A stretch of 64,000 bases of DNA from Serratia oryzae (GTDB lineage: Bacteria; Pseudomonadota; Gammaproteobacteria; Enterobacterales; Enterobacteriaceae): positions 464,435-528,434 of the forward strand of contig NZ_MOXD01000001.1 in NCBI RefSeq assembly GCF_001976145.1, written 5' to 3'. The notes under the pieces are model-generated. The model was not told where the DNA came from and ran no database searches. It worked only from the letters and a program-made list of their open reading frames with translations. The position numbers were made by a program, and so were the translations under genes. Below are positions 21,186 to 31,796 of this stretch, piece after piece; the first letter of the stretch is position 1, and each line of letters opens with the position of its first letter.

Positions 21186-22082
21186 TTAACTACGTTTGGC
21201 AGGCTTACCCGGTTTGCTGCCCGGCGCACCGCGGCGACTGCCGGTTGCAACCTGGCTGTGGCGCTTGACCGCACGGCGGATCTGATTGGCTTTCACACGG
21301 CGGCGCTCACGCTCAACCGGCAGCTTGCTGACGGTTTCCGGCTTCAGTTCCACCAGTTCACGCAGGTAGTTGATCGCCTTTAAATCCAGCTCTGTCCAGC
21401 CGCCACGTGGCAGCCCTTTAGGCAGATCGATGTCACCATAGCGAACGCGAATCAGGCGGCTGACCTGAACGCCAACGGCCTCCCACAGGCGACGAACTTC
21501 ACGGTTGCGCCCTTCGGTCAGGGTAACGTTGTACCACTGGTTGATGCCTTCGCCGCCCTGAAAAGTGATGGTACGAAAAGCCGCCGGGCCGTCTTCCAAC
21601 TGCACACCGCGGCTCAGTTGCTTGATTTTCTCGTCATCGATCTGGCCGAATACGCGTACCGCATATTCACGCTCGACTTCGCGGCTTGGGTGCATCAGGC
21701 GGTTTGCCAATTCACCGTCGGTGGTGAACAGCAGCAGACCGGAGGTGTTGACGTCCAAACGCCCTACCGCCACCCAGCGCGAACCCCGCAGCTTTGGCAG
21801 GCGATCAAACACCGTTGGGCGGCCTTCGGGATCGCTACGCGTGCAAAGCTCGCCTTCCGGCTTGTAATACGCCAATACGCGGCACACCGCTTCTTCGGAT
21901 TCTTTGATAGAAACCACATGACCATCCATACGAATTTTCATCGCAGGATTCACTTCGACACGATCGCCCAGCTTGGCAATTTTGCCATCAACGCTGACGC
22001 GGCCAGCTTCAATCATGGTTTCGATTTCACGACGCGAGCCATGGCCGGCGCGCGCTAAAACTTTCTGTAACTTCTCGCTCAT
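21186..22082 (-). CDS. rluB: RluB, 23S rRNA pseudouridine(2605) synthase
   Basis: RsuA-family pseudouridine synthase acting on the peptidyl transferase region of 23S rRNA. The 298-residue product has an N-terminal S4 RNA-binding domain ([16 protein letters not shown]) and the catalytic [14 protein letters not shown] motif with its aspartate, followed by a basic C-terminal tail ([16 protein letters not shown]). The ATG at 22082 starts [14 protein letters not shown] as in E. coli and has AGGTT upstream; the upstream extension to 22157 is not supported. Faces btuR convergently. Confidence 0.95.
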   Translation of the reverse strand: MSEKLQKVLARAGHGSRREIETMIEAGRVSVDGKIAKLGDRVEVNPAMKIRMDGHVVSIKESEEAVCRVLAYYKPEGELCTRSDPEGRPTVFDRLPKLRGSRWVAVGRLDVNTSGLLLFTTDGELANRLMHPSREVEREYAVRVFGQIDDEKIKQLSRGVQLEDGPAAFRTITFQGGEGINQWYNVTLTEGRNREVRRLWEAVGVQVSRLIRVRYGDIDLPKGLPRGGWTELDLKAINYLRELVELKPETVSKLPVERERRRVKANQIRRAVKRHSQVATGSRRGAPGSKPGKPAKRS

Positions 22083-22233
22083 TGAGCAACCTCTAGTGTC
22101 GCCTTCACAGGCGTCGGGGGGATTTTGTGGCCGTATTCCGGCGGAGTGCGGCCACAAAAGTCATCTCTTGGTTAAAACCAACCGCGTATTATACAGGCTT
22201 TATCCGAGGTTGGAACCGCCTTCATCGGGCACT

Positions 22234-22854
22234 TCATCGAAAGGGAGCAGGATCGCCCGCCCCCTCGCGCACCACTTCTGGCGCAGACTCGGTCAGATCG
22301 ATCACCGTGGTCGGCTGCTGGCCGAGGAAACCACCGTGGATCACCAGATCCACCTGCTTACCCAGGTGCTCACTGATCTCTTCCGGATCGGACTCAGCAA
22401 AATCATTGCCCGGCAGCATCAGCGTGGTCGACATCATCGGCTCGTTCAACACTTCCAGCAATGCCAGTGCGATCGGATTAGAAGGCACACGCAGGCCGAT
22501 GGTTTTACGTTTGTCGTTCATCAGGCGGCGCGGCACTTCTTTGGTGGCTTTCAGAATAAAGGTGTAATTACCCGGCGTATTGTTCTTAATCAGACGAAAC
22601 GCCGTGTTATCCACATAGGCATAGGTCGACAGTTCCGACAGATCGCGACACATCAGGGTGAAATTGTGGTTGCCATCCAACTGACGGATACGGCAAATTC
22701 GCTCCATCGCCGCCTTTTCTTCCAGTTTGCAGCCCAGCGCGTAGCCAGAATCCGTTGGGTAAACAATCACCCCGCCCTTGCGCAGCACTTCAACCGCCTG
22801 GTTAATCAGACGCTGCTGCGGATTATCTGGGTGAATATAAAATAACTGGCTCAT
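22234..22854 (-). CDS. yciO: YciO, Sua5/YrdC-family protein
   Basis: 206-residue protein of the Sua5/YciO/YrdC fold. It shows the nucleotide-binding KGGVIVYPTDSGYALGC region, then RKTIGLRVPSNPIALALL. Relatives make threonylcarbamoyl-AMP for tRNA t6A; YciO itself is a paralogue with an uncertain role. It is followed by rluB and preceded by rnm on the same strand, as in E. coli. Confidence 0.93.
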   Translation of the reverse strand: MSQLFYIHPDNPQQRLINQAVEVLRKGGVIVYPTDSGYALGCKLEEKAAMERICRIRQLDGNHNFTLMCRDLSELSTYAYVDNTAFRLIKNNTPGNYTFILKATKEVPRRLMNDKRKTIGLRVPSNPIALALLEVLNEPMMSTTLMLPGNDFAESDPEEISEHLGKQVDLVIHGGFLGQQPTTVIDLTESAPEVVREGAGDPAPFR

Positions 22855-22895
22855 CTGTTACTCCTGAAAATGATACATGCTGGCAACGCGAAAGC

Positions 22896-23783
22896 TTATT
22901 GGGCTGCGGTTTTCGCCTGCTGTGGCCAGTCACGCCACACCGGCTCAACGCCGCCGGGTAGCCACAGCTTCCGTCCCAGTTCGATCCACGAACAGGGCTG
23001 ATGAAAATCAGAGCCCTGTGACGCCAGTAATTGGTAATCCTGCGCATACTTAGCCAACAACGTGCGTTCATGCGGTGCCTGCTGACACTGCGCCACTTCC
23101 ATGGCATCGCCACCGTTTTCGGCAAAATGCGCCAGCAAACGCTTGAGCCACTTGGCCGTCAGTTCGTAGCGGCCAGGGTGAGCCATCACGGCTTGCCCGC
23201 CGGATTGATGAATCACATCAATAGCTTGTTCTATTGTACACCACTGTGGCGGAACATAGCCGGTTTTCCCCTTCGCAAGATACTTTTTGAATACCTGCGC
23301 CAGGTTATCGGCCACGCCGGTTTGCACCAGATAACGAGCAAAATGACCACGCGTCACCGCGCCATCTCCCGCCAGTTGCTGTGCTCCGGCAAACGCATCG
23401 GGAATGCGCGCTTTCGCCAGCCGCACGCCAATCTCCTGCGCTCGCAGGTTGCGGCGCTGCGTCTGTTCGGCCAGCAGTTGGGTCAATGCGGGATGCGCAA
23501 TGTCCATGCCTAAGCCCACAATATGAATCTCGTGGTTTTCCCACAGGGTGGAAATCTCCACACCGTTGACCAACTGCAACGGCAACGCCTGCTGCACGAT
23601 CGCCGCCGCGGCCTCTGCCAAACCATTAATAGTGTCATGATCGGTAATCGCCAACACACCAACGCGCATCTCAACCGCACGCTGCACCAACTGCGTCGGC
23701 GTCAGATAGCCGTCGGAGGCGGTGGTATGGCTGTGGAGATCGTACAGAGTAAAAGCGGAAGACTGTGGGCTACTGTCTGTCAA
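22896..23783 (-). CDS. rnm: Rnm (YciV, RNase AM), PHP-domain 5'-3' exonuclease
   Basis: Member of the PHP phosphoesterase family, 295 residues. Metal-binding motifs are present: [11 protein letters not shown] near the N-terminus, ITDHDT near residue 50, the GVEIS glutamate, a histidine in MAHPGRY and the C-terminal GSDFHQP. The E. coli enzyme trims 5-prime ends of 5S and other rRNAs. The gene is divergent from the trp operon, with about 160 nt to the trp promoter. Confidence 0.94.
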   Translation of the reverse strand: MTDSSPQSSAFTLYDLHSHTTASDGYLTPTQLVQRAVEMRVGVLAITDHDTINGLAEAAAAIVQQALPLQLVNGVEISTLWENHEIHIVGLGMDIAHPALTQLLAEQTQRRNLRAQEIGVRLAKARIPDAFAGAQQLAGDGAVTRGHFARYLVQTGVADNLAQVFKKYLAKGKTGYVPPQWCTIEQAIDVIHQSGGQAVMAHPGRYELTAKWLKRLLAHFAENGGDAMEVAQCQQAPHERTLLAKYAQDYQLLASQGSDFHQPCSWIELGRKLWLPGGVEPVWRDWPQQAKTAAQ

Positions 23784-23942
23784 AAGAGATGTCCTGCAAT
23801 GGCTTGGTTTTATATCATAACCGTTATAGTAGGCTAGACGGAAATCTATTATCCCTTCGCCTTCAGCCCCAACGCCCTTCCACCTCCCCCTGTTAATGAC
23901 AAGATTTCATACTTGGCGCTAAGCTGTTGTGCGAAAAGAGGG

Positions 23943-23976
23943 TTGACTTTACACTCCTGAACTAGTTTACTAGTAC
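23943..23976 (+). promoter_or_regulatory. trp promoter with TrpR operator
   Basis: -35 TTGACT (23943-23948) and -10 TTTACT (23966-23971) are separated by 17 nt. The operator GAACTAGTTTACTAGTAC (23959-23976) covers the -10 and differs from the E. coli trp operator core at one visible central base. TrpR with tryptophan should repress here. Confidence 0.9.
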
Positions 23977-24025
23977 ACAAGTTCACGGCAATGGCCGTGC
24001 TGGATGATAATCAAGAGAGCATAAG

Positions 24026-24085
24026 ATGATTAAGCAAACTTCTCTTCTTCGTTGGTGGCGTACCTCCCTTTCACGGGCGGAGTAA
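24026..24085 (+). CDS. trpL: TrpL, trp operon leader peptide
   Basis: 19-codon ORF, MIKQTSLLRWWRTSLSRAE, with tandem Trp codons TGG TGG at 24053-24058. GAGAG lies upstream of the ATG. Ribosome stalling at the Trp codons when charged tRNA-Trp is scarce controls folding of the downstream attenuator. It is too short for most gene callers. Confidence 0.95.
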   Translation: MIKQTSLLRWWRTSLSRAE

Positions 24086-24122
24086 TCACGCATACCTGTC
24101 ATCTGACACTGCAGATTCCCTA

Positions 24123-24148
24123 AGCCCGCTAGTTACGCGGGCTTTTTT
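24123..24148 (+). terminator. trp attenuator
   Basis: AGCCCGC (24123-24129) and GCGGGCT (24137-24143) form the 3:4 hairpin followed by six T residues, 28 nt before trpE. Together with the leader peptide this is the classical enterobacterial trp attenuator. Confidence 0.93.
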
Positions 24149-24175
24149 ACGGAAAAAATTTAACTGGAACTACCG

Positions 24176-25738
24176 ATGATGAACATCAAACCACAACTTA
24201 ACCTGCTGACGGCGCAGGCCGATTACCGCGGCGATCCCACGGCGATTTTCCACCAGCTGTGTGGCGCCCGCCCGGCCACCCTGCTGCTGGAATCAGCAGA
24301 GATCACCAGCAAACAGAACCTGAAAAGCCTGCTGGTGATCGACAGCGCTCTGCGCATTACCGCTCTGGGCCGTAAAGTCAGCATTCAAGCACTCACCGCT
24401 AATGGCGCGGCGCTGTTGCCGTTACTGGACGAGGCGCTGCCGAGCGCAGTGCAGATCCAGGTGCGCCCGAACAGCCGTGAATTGGTGTTCCCTGCCATCG
24501 ACGCCGTGCAGGATGAAGATGCCCGCCTACGTTCACTGTCGGTTTTCGATGCACTACGCTCCTTGCTGACGCTGGTCGATGCCCCGGCAGACGAACGCGA
24601 AGCCATGTTGCTCGGCGGCCTGTTTGCCTATGATCTGGTCGCCGGGTTCGAAGCGTTGCCGGAACTGCGCCACGACCAGCGTTGCCCTGACTTCTGCTTC
24701 TATCTGGCAGAAACCCTGCTGGTTCTCGATCACCAATGCGGCGTTGCCCGTTTGCAAGCCAGCGTGTTCACCGGTGAAAGCAGCGAGTCACAGCGTTTGC
24801 AACAGCGTCTTGAACAGATTCAGGCCCATTTGCAGCAGGTTCCCCAAGCGATCCCCCATCAGAAGCTGGAAAACATGCAGTTAAGCTGCAACCAGAGCGA
24901 TGAGGAGTACGGTGCCGTGGTCAATGAACTGCAGCAGGCGATCCGCCATGGCGAAATCTTCCAGGTAGTGCCTTCACGCCGTTTCTCGCTGCCTTGCCCG
25001 GCACCGCTGGCCGCCTACCAAACGTTGAAAGACAGCAACCCGAGCCCTTACATGTTTTTCATGCAGGATGACGAGTTCACCCTGTTCGGCGCTTCACCGG
25101 AAAGCGCGCTGAAATATGACGCTACCAACCGCCAGATCGAAATTTATCCGATCGCCGGTACCCGCCCGCGTGGCCGCCGTGCCGATGGCTCTCTGGATCT
25201 GGATCTCGACAGCCGCATCGAATTGGAAATGCGTACCGATCACAAAGAGCTGGCCGAGCACCTGATGCTGGTCGATCTGGCGCGCAACGATCTGGCGCGT
25301 ATCTGCGAAGCGGGCAGCCGCTATGTGGCTGACCTGACCAAAGTCGATCGTTACTCCTTCGTAATGCACCTGGTTTCCCGCGTGGTCGGCACCCTGCGCG
25401 CCGATCTCGACGTGCTGCACGCCTATCAGGCCTGTATGAACATGGGGACCCTGAGCGGCGCACCAAAAGTGCGTGCTATGCAGCTGATTGCCGCCTCCGA
25501 AGGCTCACGCCGCGGCAGCTACGGCGGCGCAGTTGGGTATTTCACCGCCCATGGCGATCTCGATACCTGTATTGTCATCCGCTCAGCCTATGTTGAAGAC
25601 GGCATTGCCACCGTGCAAGCCGGTGCCGGTGTGGTGCTGGATTCCGTTCCCCAGGCAGAAGCCGATGAAACCCGTAATAAAGCACGCGCCGTGCTGCGTG
25701 CCATCGCCAGCGCGCATCAGGCCAAGGAGGTGTTCTAA
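24176..25738 (+). CDS. trpE: TrpE, anthranilate synthase component I
   Basis: Makes anthranilate from chorismate with ammonia supplied by TrpG. The 520-residue product has the tryptophan feedback-binding LLLESAEI motif near residue 40 and the chorismate-binding C-terminal half with [23 protein letters not shown] and [12 protein letters not shown]. Two consecutive ATG codons (24176 and 24179) could serve as start; the ribosome binding site is weak (GGAAC). The TAA overlaps the trpG ATG by one base (TAATG), which suggests coupled synthesis of the two subunits. Confidence 0.97.
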   Translation: MMNIKPQLNLLTAQADYRGDPTAIFHQLCGARPATLLLESAEITSKQNLKSLLVIDSALRITALGRKVSIQALTANGAALLPLLDEALPSAVQIQVRPNSRELVFPAIDAVQDEDARLRSLSVFDALRSLLTLVDAPADEREAMLLGGLFAYDLVAGFEALPELRHDQRCPDFCFYLAETLLVLDHQCGVARLQASVFTGESSESQRLQQRLEQIQAHLQQVPQAIPHQKLENMQLSCNQSDEEYGAVVNELQQAIRHGEIFQVVPSRRFSLPCPAPLAAYQTLKDSNPSPYMFFMQDDEFTLFGASPESALKYDATNRQIEIYPIAGTRPRGRRADGSLDLDLDSRIELEMRTDHKELAEHLMLVDLARNDLARICEAGSRYVADLTKVDRYSFVMHLVSRVVGTLRADLDVLHAYQACMNMGTLSGAPKVRAMQLIAASEGSRRGSYGGAVGYFTAHGDLDTCIVIRSAYVEDGIATVQAGAGVVLDSVPQAEADETRNKARAVLRAIASAHQAKEVF

Positions 25739-26319
25739 TGGCCGATATTTTGCTGCTCGATAACGTCGATTCCTTTACCTACAACCTGGTTGATCAACTG
25801 CGTGCCAGTGGTCATCAGGTAGTGATTTACCGTAACCAGATCGCCGCCGATATCATCGTCGAACGGCTGCAACAGATGGAACAACCGGTGCTGATGCTCT
25901 CCCCCGGCCCTGGCACCCCAGCGGACGCCGGTTGCATGCCAGAACTGCTGCAGCGGCTGCGCGGCCAGATGCCGATTATGGGTATCTGCCTCGGCCATCA
26001 GGCCATTGTTGAAGCCTATGGCGGCCACGTGGGGCAAGCCGGTGAGATCCTGCATGGCAAGGCGTCTGCTATTACTCATGATGGCGAAGGGATGTTTGCT
26101 GGCATGCCGAATCCGCTGCCGGTCGCGCGCTACCACTCGCTGGTCGGCAGTAATATCCCAGCCGAACTGACGGTAAACGCCCGCTTCGGTGACATGGTGA
26201 TGGCGGTGCGCCACGATCGGCACCGCGTCTGTGGTTTCCAGTTCCACCCTGAATCGATCCTGACTACCCACGGCGCGCGTCTGCTTGAGCAGACATTGGC
26301 CTGGGCTCTGACGAAATAA
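25738..26319 (+). CDS. trpG: TrpG, anthranilate synthase component II (glutamine amidotransferase)
   Basis: Stand-alone class I glutamine amidotransferase of 193 residues that supplies ammonia to TrpE. Catalytic Cys84 lies in [16 protein letters not shown], and the His-Glu pair in [10 protein letters not shown] near residue 170. In E. coli and Salmonella this domain is fused to TrpD; here a TAA at 26317-26319 and a new ATG 10 nt later separate them, as described for Serratia marcescens. The trpE stop overlaps its start. Confidence 0.97.
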   Translation: MADILLLDNVDSFTYNLVDQLRASGHQVVIYRNQIAADIIVERLQQMEQPVLMLSPGPGTPADAGCMPELLQRLRGQMPIMGICLGHQAIVEAYGGHVGQAGEILHGKASAITHDGEGMFAGMPNPLPVARYHSLVGSNIPAELTVNARFGDMVMAVRHDRHRVCGFQFHPESILTTHGARLLEQTLAWALTK

Positions 26320-26329
26320 TTGAGAGAAA

Positions 26330-27334
26330 ATGACTATGCAACCTATTCTTCAAAAGCTGTATCGATCAGAGTCGATGGACCAGCAGGAAAGCCAGCAACT
26401 GTTCAGCGCCATCATGCGCGGCGAACTGGAACACAGCCAGTTGGCTGCCGCCCTGATCAGCATGAAAATTCGCGGCGAACGCCCTGAAGAGATTGCCGGA
26501 GCGGCCAGAGCATTGCTGGATGATGCGCTGCCATTCCCACGGCCGGATTATGATTTTGCGGACATCGTTGGTACCGGCGGTGACGGCACCAACAGCATTA
26601 ACATTTCGACGGCCAGCGCCTTTGTTGCAGCAGCTTGCGGTGCCAAAATCGCCAAACACGGCAACCGCAGCGTTTCCAGCCGTTCGGGATCTTCCGATCT
26701 TCTGGCGGCGTTTGGCATCAGCCTGGATCTGCCGGCAGAAAAATCGCGCCAGGCACTAGATGAGCTCGGCGTGTGCTTCTTGTTTGCACCGCAGTATCAC
26801 ACCGGTTTCCGCCACGCGATGCCGGTGCGTCAACAGTTGAAAACCCGCACGGTGTTCAACGTGCTCGGCCCACTGATCAATCCGGCACGCCCGCCGCTGG
26901 CGCTGATTGGGGTTTATAGCCCGGAACTGGTGCTGCCCATCGCCGAAACCCTGCGCGTGTTGGGCTACCGACGCGCGGCCGTGGTGCACGGCGGCGGGAT
27001 GGATGAAGTGGCTATTCATGCCACCACCCACGTGGCCGAGCTGAATAACGGTGAGATTGAAAGCTATCAACTGACGCCACAATCCTTTGGGTTGACAAGT
27101 TATTCGCTGGACTCCTTGCTGGGAGGATCACCGGAAGAAAACCGTGACATTCTGGCAAGGTTGTTACAAGGTAACGGTGAACCGGCTCACGCCGCAGCGG
27201 TGGCCGCCAACGTAGCGCTGCTGATGAAGTTATTTGGGCAGGAAGATCTGCGCCACAACGCGCAACAGGCACTGGATATGATTCACAGCGGGCAGGCCTA
27301 TAGCCGTGTTACCGCTTTGGCAGCAAGAGGATAA
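26330..27334 (+). CDS. trpD: TrpD, anthranilate phosphoribosyltransferase
   Basis: Adds phosphoribosyl pyrophosphate to anthranilate. The 334-residue product contains the PRPP-binding [14 protein letters not shown] motif near residue 80 and the [17 protein letters not shown] anthranilate/PRPP site, with [10 protein letters not shown] and [14 protein letters not shown] downstream. ATG at 26330 (MTMQPILQ) or 26336 (MQPILQ) are both possible; GAGAG lies just upstream. It is a separate gene from trpG. The stop is 3 nt before the trpC start. Confidence 0.96.
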   Translation: MTMQPILQKLYRSESMDQQESQQLFSAIMRGELEHSQLAAALISMKIRGERPEEIAGAARALLDDALPFPRPDYDFADIVGTGGDGTNSINISTASAFVAAACGAKIAKHGNRSVSSRSGSSDLLAAFGISLDLPAEKSRQALDELGVCFLFAPQYHTGFRHAMPVRQQLKTRTVFNVLGPLINPARPPLALIGVYSPELVLPIAETLRVLGYRRAAVVHGGGMDEVAIHATTHVAELNNGEIESYQLTPQSFGLTSYSLDSLLGGSPEENRDILARLLQGNGEPAHAAAVAANVALLMKLFGQEDLRHNAQQALDMIHSGQAYSRVTALAARG

Positions 27335-27337
27335 GTA

Positions 27338-28702
27338 ATGCAGCAGGAAACCGTGCTCAACAGGATTGTTCGTGATAAAGCGCAATGGGTCGCGGCACGA
27401 AGCCAACAGCAACCACTCGCCCACTTTCAGCATGAGATTGTGCCAAGCAACCGTAGTTTTTATCAGGCGCTGCAAGGAACCCAAACGGCATTTATTCTTG
27501 AATGCAAAAAGGCCTCACCTTCTAAAGGTGTGATCCGCGAAAATTTTGATCCGGTGGAAATCGCTGCGGTCTACAAGGATTTCGCCTCGGCGATTTCTGT
27601 GCTCACCGATGAAAAATATTTCCAGGGCAGCTACGATTTTCTGCCGCTGGTGAGCAAAACCGTTACCCAGCCGGTATTGTGCAAAGATTTCATTATCGAT
27701 CCGTACCAGATCTACCTGGCGCGCTATTATCAGGCCGATGCCATCCTGCTGATGCTGTCGGTCTTGAATGACGAGCAATACCGTCAGTTGGCTGCGGTGG
27801 CCCACGGCCTGAATATGGGCGTGTTGACCGAGGTGATCAGCGAAGAAGAGCTGCAACGCGCGGTGCAGCTTGAAGCCAAAGTGATCGGCATCAACAACCG
27901 CGATCTGCGCGATCTTTCGATCGACCTCAATCGCACCCGCGTCTTGGCACCCCAGGTGCCGCAGGGCGTTACGGTGATCAGCGAATCGGGAATCAACAAC
28001 TACGGTCAGATCCGCGAGCTCAGCCACTTTGCCAACGGTTTCCTGATCGGCAGTGCGCTGATGTCGGAAAGCGATCTGCGCAGTGCGGTCTGCCGGGTGA
28101 TCCTGGGTGACAACAAAGTCTGCGGTCTGACTCGCCCGCAAGACGCCGCCGCCGCCTATCAGGCCGGTGCCAACTACGGTGGGCTGATCTTTGTTGAGCG
28201 CTCACCGCGCTGCATCGACATCGCCCGCAGCCGGGAAGTGATTGCCGCAGCGCCGCTGAAGTACGTTGGCGTCTTCTGCGACGCACCGGTGGAAACCCTG
28301 GCGCACACGGCAGAACAGCTGGGCCTGTATGCCGTGCAACTGCACGGCGCAGAAGACCAGGCTTATATCAGCGCCCTGCGCGCCAAGCTGCCCGCGGCCT
28401 GTCAAATCTGGAAAGCCTTGAGCGTAAAAGAGCACCTGCCCGCCCGCGATCTGCAGCATGTGGATCGTTATCTGCTGGATAACGGAGCCGGTGGTACAGG
28501 TGTGCGTTTCAACTGGGCGCTGCTGCAGGGGGAAACCCTGAGTAATGTGATGCTGGCCGGTGGCTTGAATGCCGACAACTGCGCTGCCGCCGCCCAGCTC
28601 GGCTGTGCGGGCCTCGACTTTAATTCCGGCGTAGAGAGCCAGCCCGGTATCAAGGATGCCGCACGTTTGACTGCGGTGTTCCAGGCTCTGCGCGCTTACT
28701 GA
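27338..28702 (+). CDS. trpC: TrpC(F), indole-3-glycerol phosphate synthase / phosphoribosylanthranilate isomerase
   Basis: Bifunctional fused enzyme of 454 residues with two TIM barrels. The N-terminal indoleglycerol-phosphate synthase has FILECKKASPSKGVIRENFD and VLCKDFIIDPYQIYLARY; the C-terminal isomerase starts about residue 257 with KVCGLTRPQDA (catalytic Cys) and has LDNGAGGTGVRFNW. The fusion is the usual enterobacterial arrangement. It begins 3 nt after trpD. Confidence 0.97.
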   Translation: MQQETVLNRIVRDKAQWVAARSQQQPLAHFQHEIVPSNRSFYQALQGTQTAFILECKKASPSKGVIRENFDPVEIAAVYKDFASAISVLTDEKYFQGSYDFLPLVSKTVTQPVLCKDFIIDPYQIYLARYYQADAILLMLSVLNDEQYRQLAAVAHGLNMGVLTEVISEEELQRAVQLEAKVIGINNRDLRDLSIDLNRTRVLAPQVPQGVTVISESGINNYGQIRELSHFANGFLIGSALMSESDLRSAVCRVILGDNKVCGLTRPQDAAAAYQAGANYGGLIFVERSPRCIDIARSREVIAAAPLKYVGVFCDAPVETLAHTAEQLGLYAVQLHGAEDQAYISALRAKLPAACQIWKALSVKEHLPARDLQHVDRYLLDNGAGGTGVRFNWALLQGETLSNVMLAGGLNADNCAAAAQLGCAGLDFNSGVESQPGIKDAARLTAVFQALRAY

Positions 28703-28742
28703 TTGTGAACACAATTTTTAATGGATAATAACGGGAAACATC

Positions 28743-29933
28743 ATGACGCTGCTTAACCCCTACTTCGGCGAATTTGGTGGTCAGTATGTGCCACAAATTC
28801 TGATGCCGGCCCTGAAACAACTTGAAGAAGCCTTCGTCAGCGCACAGCGCGATCCAGAGTTTCAGGCAGAGTTTATCGATCTGCTGAAAAACTATGCTGG
28901 CCGCCCAACCGCCCTGACGCTGTGTAAAAACCTGACCGCAGGCACCAAAACCAAGCTCTACCTGAAGCGTGAAGATCTGCTGCACGGCGGCGCGCACAAA
29001 ACCAATCAGGTACTAGGCCAGGCGCTGCTTGCCAAGCGCATGGGCAAAACCGAGATCATTGCGGAAACCGGCGCAGGTCAACACGGTGTGGCTTCAGCGC
29101 TGGCCTGCGCGCTGCTCGGGCTGAAATGCCGCATCTATATGGGCGCAAAAGACATTGAGCGCCAATCACCGAACGTATTCCGCATGCGCCTGATGGGCGC
29201 TGAAGTCATCCCGGTGCACAGCGGCTCCTCCACGCTGAAAGATGCCTGCAATGAAGCGCTGCGCGACTGGTCTGGCACTTACGAAAAAGCCCACTACATG
29301 CTCGGTACGGCGGCAGGCCCGCATCCTTACCCTACCATTGTGCGTGAATTCCAGCGGATGATCGGGGAAGAAACCAAAGCCCAGATGCTGGAGCGCGAAG
29401 GCCGTTTACCGGATGCGGTGTTGGCCTGTATTGGCGGCGGTTCCAACGCCATTGGCATGTTTGCCGATTTCATCGACGACGCCAGCGTCCGCCTGATCGG
29501 CGTTGAACCGGCTGGCATGGGTATCGAAACCGGCCAGCACGGCGCCCCACTGAAGCATGGCCGGGTCGGCATTTACTTCGGCATGAAGGCACCGATGATG
29601 CAAACCTCCGAAGGGCAAATCGAAGAGTCTTACTCTATTTCCGCCGGGCTGGACTTCCCTTCCGTCGGGCCGCAGCACGCCTATCTGAACAGCATCGGCC
29701 GCGCAGAATATGTGTCGATTACCGACGATGAGGCGCTGGAAGCGTTCAAAGCCTTGTCGCGCCACGAAGGCATTATCCCGGCGCTGGAGTCTTCCCATGC
29801 GCTGGCCTATGCGCTGAAAATGATCCGTGAAACCCCGGAAAAAGAGCAGATCCTGGTGGTTAACCTGTCCGGCCGCGGCGACAAAGACATATTTACCGTT
29901 CACGATATTCTGAAAGCTCGGGGAGAAATCTGA
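28743..29933 (+). CDS. trpB: TrpB, tryptophan synthase beta subunit
   Basis: PLP enzyme that condenses indole with serine. The 396-residue product has the Schiff-base lysine Lys86 in [10 protein letters not shown] (Lys87 in E. coli numbering), [11 protein letters not shown], and the phosphate-binding [12 protein letters not shown] loop. Starts after a 40-nt gap downstream of trpC and ends in a TGATG overlap with trpA, giving equal synthesis of the alpha-beta complex partners. Confidence 0.98.
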   Translation: MTLLNPYFGEFGGQYVPQILMPALKQLEEAFVSAQRDPEFQAEFIDLLKNYAGRPTALTLCKNLTAGTKTKLYLKREDLLHGGAHKTNQVLGQALLAKRMGKTEIIAETGAGQHGVASALACALLGLKCRIYMGAKDIERQSPNVFRMRLMGAEVIPVHSGSSTLKDACNEALRDWSGTYEKAHYMLGTAAGPHPYPTIVREFQRMIGEETKAQMLEREGRLPDAVLACIGGGSNAIGMFADFIDDASVRLIGVEPAGMGIETGQHGAPLKHGRVGIYFGMKAPMMQTSEGQIEESYSISAGLDFPSVGPQHAYLNSIGRAEYVSITDDEALEAFKALSRHEGIIPALESSHALAYALKMIRETPEKEQILVVNLSGRGDKDIFTVHDILKARGEI

Positions 29934-30739
29934 TGGAACGTTACCAGCAGCTGTTTAAACGCCTGGAAGGCAACAGAGAAGGCGCGTTCGTGCCGTTTGT
30001 CACCCTGGGCGATCCTAACCCGGCGCTGTCGCTGCAAATCATCGACACTCTGGTCGAAAACGGTGCCGACGCGTTGGAACTGGGGATCCCGTTCTCCGAT
30101 CCGCTGGCCGATGGCCCGACCATCCAAGGTGCCGCCCTGCGCGCTTTCGCCTCTGGCGTCACGCCAAGCCATTGTTTTGAAATGCTGGCGGCGATCCGCC
30201 AGAAGCACCCGATCATTCCCATCGGCCTGTTGATGTATGCCAACCTGGTGTTCCACAAAGGCATCGACGCTTTTTATCAGCGTTGCGCAGAAGTAGGGGT
30301 GGACTCGGTGTTAATCGCTGACGTTCCATTTGAAGAATCGGCACCGTTCCGCGCGGCGGCAACGCGCTACGGCATCGCGCCGATCTTTATCTGCCCACCG
30401 AATGCCGACGACGATCTGCTGCGTGAGATCTCCTCGCATGGCCGCGGCTACACTTATCTGCTGTCGCGCGCTGGAGTCACCGGCACAGAAAGCCGCGCAC
30501 AGTTGCCACTGCATCATCTGGTGAACAAACTGCGGGAATACCATGCGGCACCGCCGCTGCAGGGCTTTGGTATTTCTGAACCTTCGCAGGTGAAAGATGC
30601 GCTGCAATCTGGCGCTGCCGGTGCGATCTCAGGTTCGGCGATTGTAAAAATCATCGAGCAGAACCAGGCACAACCCGCAGAAATGCTGGCTAAACTGGGC
30701 AAGTTTGTGCGCGAAATGAAAGCGGCAACCCACGCCTGA
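29933..30739 (+). CDS. trpA: TrpA, tryptophan synthase alpha subunit
   Basis: Cleaves indole-3-glycerol phosphate to indole and glyceraldehyde 3-phosphate; indole is channelled to TrpB. The 268-residue product has catalytic Glu49 ([10 protein letters not shown]) and Asp60 (LADGPTIQ), the same positions as in E. coli, and the [10 protein letters not shown] and [12 protein letters not shown] phosphate-binding loops. Last gene of the operon; its ATG shares a base with the trpB stop. Confidence 0.98.
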   Translation: MERYQQLFKRLEGNREGAFVPFVTLGDPNPALSLQIIDTLVENGADALELGIPFSDPLADGPTIQGAALRAFASGVTPSHCFEMLAAIRQKHPIIPIGLLMYANLVFHKGIDAFYQRCAEVGVDSVLIADVPFEESAPFRAAATRYGIAPIFICPPNADDDLLREISSHGRGYTYLLSRAGVTGTESRAQLPLHHLVNKLREYHAAPPLQGFGISEPSQVKDALQSGAAGAISGSAIVKIIEQNQAQPAEMLAKLGKFVREMKAATHA

Positions 30740-30830
30740 TCCCCATCAAATGCCGGGTGCAGCCGTTGGTGCCCGGTTATGAAACCCGTTCAATGTTGTG
30801 TTGGGTGGGTATACGGCAGATGAAACAGAG

Positions 30831-30855
30831 AGAGGCACCGAGCGGTGCCTCTTTG
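30831..30855. terminator. Bidirectional terminator between trpA and ompW
   Basis: AGAGGCACCG (30831-30840) and CGGTGCCTCT (30843-30852) form a perfect 10-bp stem with a 2-nt centre (about four unpaired bases in practice), followed by TTTGCTG. It sits between the convergent trpA and ompW stops. A second weaker GC hairpin lies at about 30751-30776. Confidence 0.8.
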
Positions 30856-30868
30856 CTGTAAAGTGATA

Positions 30869-31510
30869 TTAGAAACGGTAACCCGCACCGAACATGAAGA
30901 CGAACGGATCCAGGCGCGTATCAATATTCTGATGTTGATCGCCAGCGTCAAAGCGAACTTGAGTCTCGATGTTCATCCACCATACTGACATGTTCAACAT
31001 CCAGTGCTCATCCAGGTTGTAATCCAAACCAGCCTGAGCTGCTACACCCCAAGAGTTTTTCAGGTCCAGATTGCTCAGCCCGGCACTCTTACCATAGTCA
31101 TTGAATTTCTCATCAAAGAACATTGTGTAGTTAAGACCAAGACCCAGATAAGGACGCAGTTTGTCCTGCTTGTCACCGAAATAGTACTGTGCCATCAGCG
31201 TTGGCGGCAGATGTTTCACGCTGGCAATATCACCGCTTACCGCGCTGCCTTTCAGTGACACGTTGTGGTTGAAAGGCGTCGCCGCCAACAGTTCAACGCC
31301 GATATTGTCCGTGACCATGTAACCGAAGGTTAAGCCCAACTGAGTATTGTTGTTGACACCAAACGATCCCTGACCCAGAACATTATCCGAACCCGCATTT
31401 GGGCGCACTGTCGCGGTGCCCGCACGGAACAGGAAATCACCCGCCTGATGCGCACTTGCAAACATGGGGGCCATCATAGCCGCCAATACCACCAGAGTTG
31501 TCTTTTTCAT
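30869..31510 (-). CDS. ompW: OmpW family outer-membrane protein
   Basis: Small eight-stranded outer-membrane beta-barrel, 213 residues. The signal peptide MKKTTLVVLAAMMAPMFASA is followed by the family start HQAGDFLFRAGTATVRPN; later QLGLTFGYMVTDNIGVELLAATPF, LRPYLGLGLNYTMFF and the terminal aromatic ...GAGYRF for Bam-dependent assembly are typical. I use the ATG at 31510; four more upstream codons to 31522 would add residues before a normal signal peptide. OmpW is FNR-regulated in E. coli, and an FNR-like box lies about 145 nt upstream. Confidence 0.95.
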   Translation of the reverse strand: MKKTTLVVLAAMMAPMFASAHQAGDFLFRAGTATVRPNAGSDNVLGQGSFGVNNNTQLGLTFGYMVTDNIGVELLAATPFNHNVSLKGSAVSGDIASVKHLPPTLMAQYYFGDKQDKLRPYLGLGLNYTMFFDEKFNDYGKSAGLSNLDLKNSWGVAAQAGLDYNLDEHWMLNMSVWWMNIETQVRFDAGDQHQNIDTRLDPFVFMFGAGYRF

Positions 31511-31654
31511 TATCCATTCCATTTGTGTGGTTTACAGTCTCGAAGAATATACCTACTAAAGGGTATTTATGATCCAATCGAGATCACATCTTATGTGTAA
31601 AAATTTAAATTCATACCAAAAACAAGGCCACCTAAGCCGCTAATAAATCAAGAA

Positions 31655-31668
31655 TTGACCTAAATCAA
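31655..31668. promoter_or_regulatory. FNR-like site between ompW and the YkgJ-type gene
   Basis: TTGACCTAAATCAA matches the FNR consensus TTGAT-N4-ATCAA at 9 of 10 positions. For rightward transcription a centre near -41.5 would put a start near 31703, with TATGCA (extended TG) as -10. For ompW the geometry is less clear. Confidence 0.4.
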
Positions 31669-31796
31669 AAAAGGCCGTTTGTTGCAAAAAATGATATGCA
31701 TGCCAATTTTCAGTTGCTAAAAAAATTGCCGCTGAGTAACTTTGTCGTTCATGTTGGTTTTGGTTGGTGACCGTAAGGAGTCACTGGGCAATCAAG

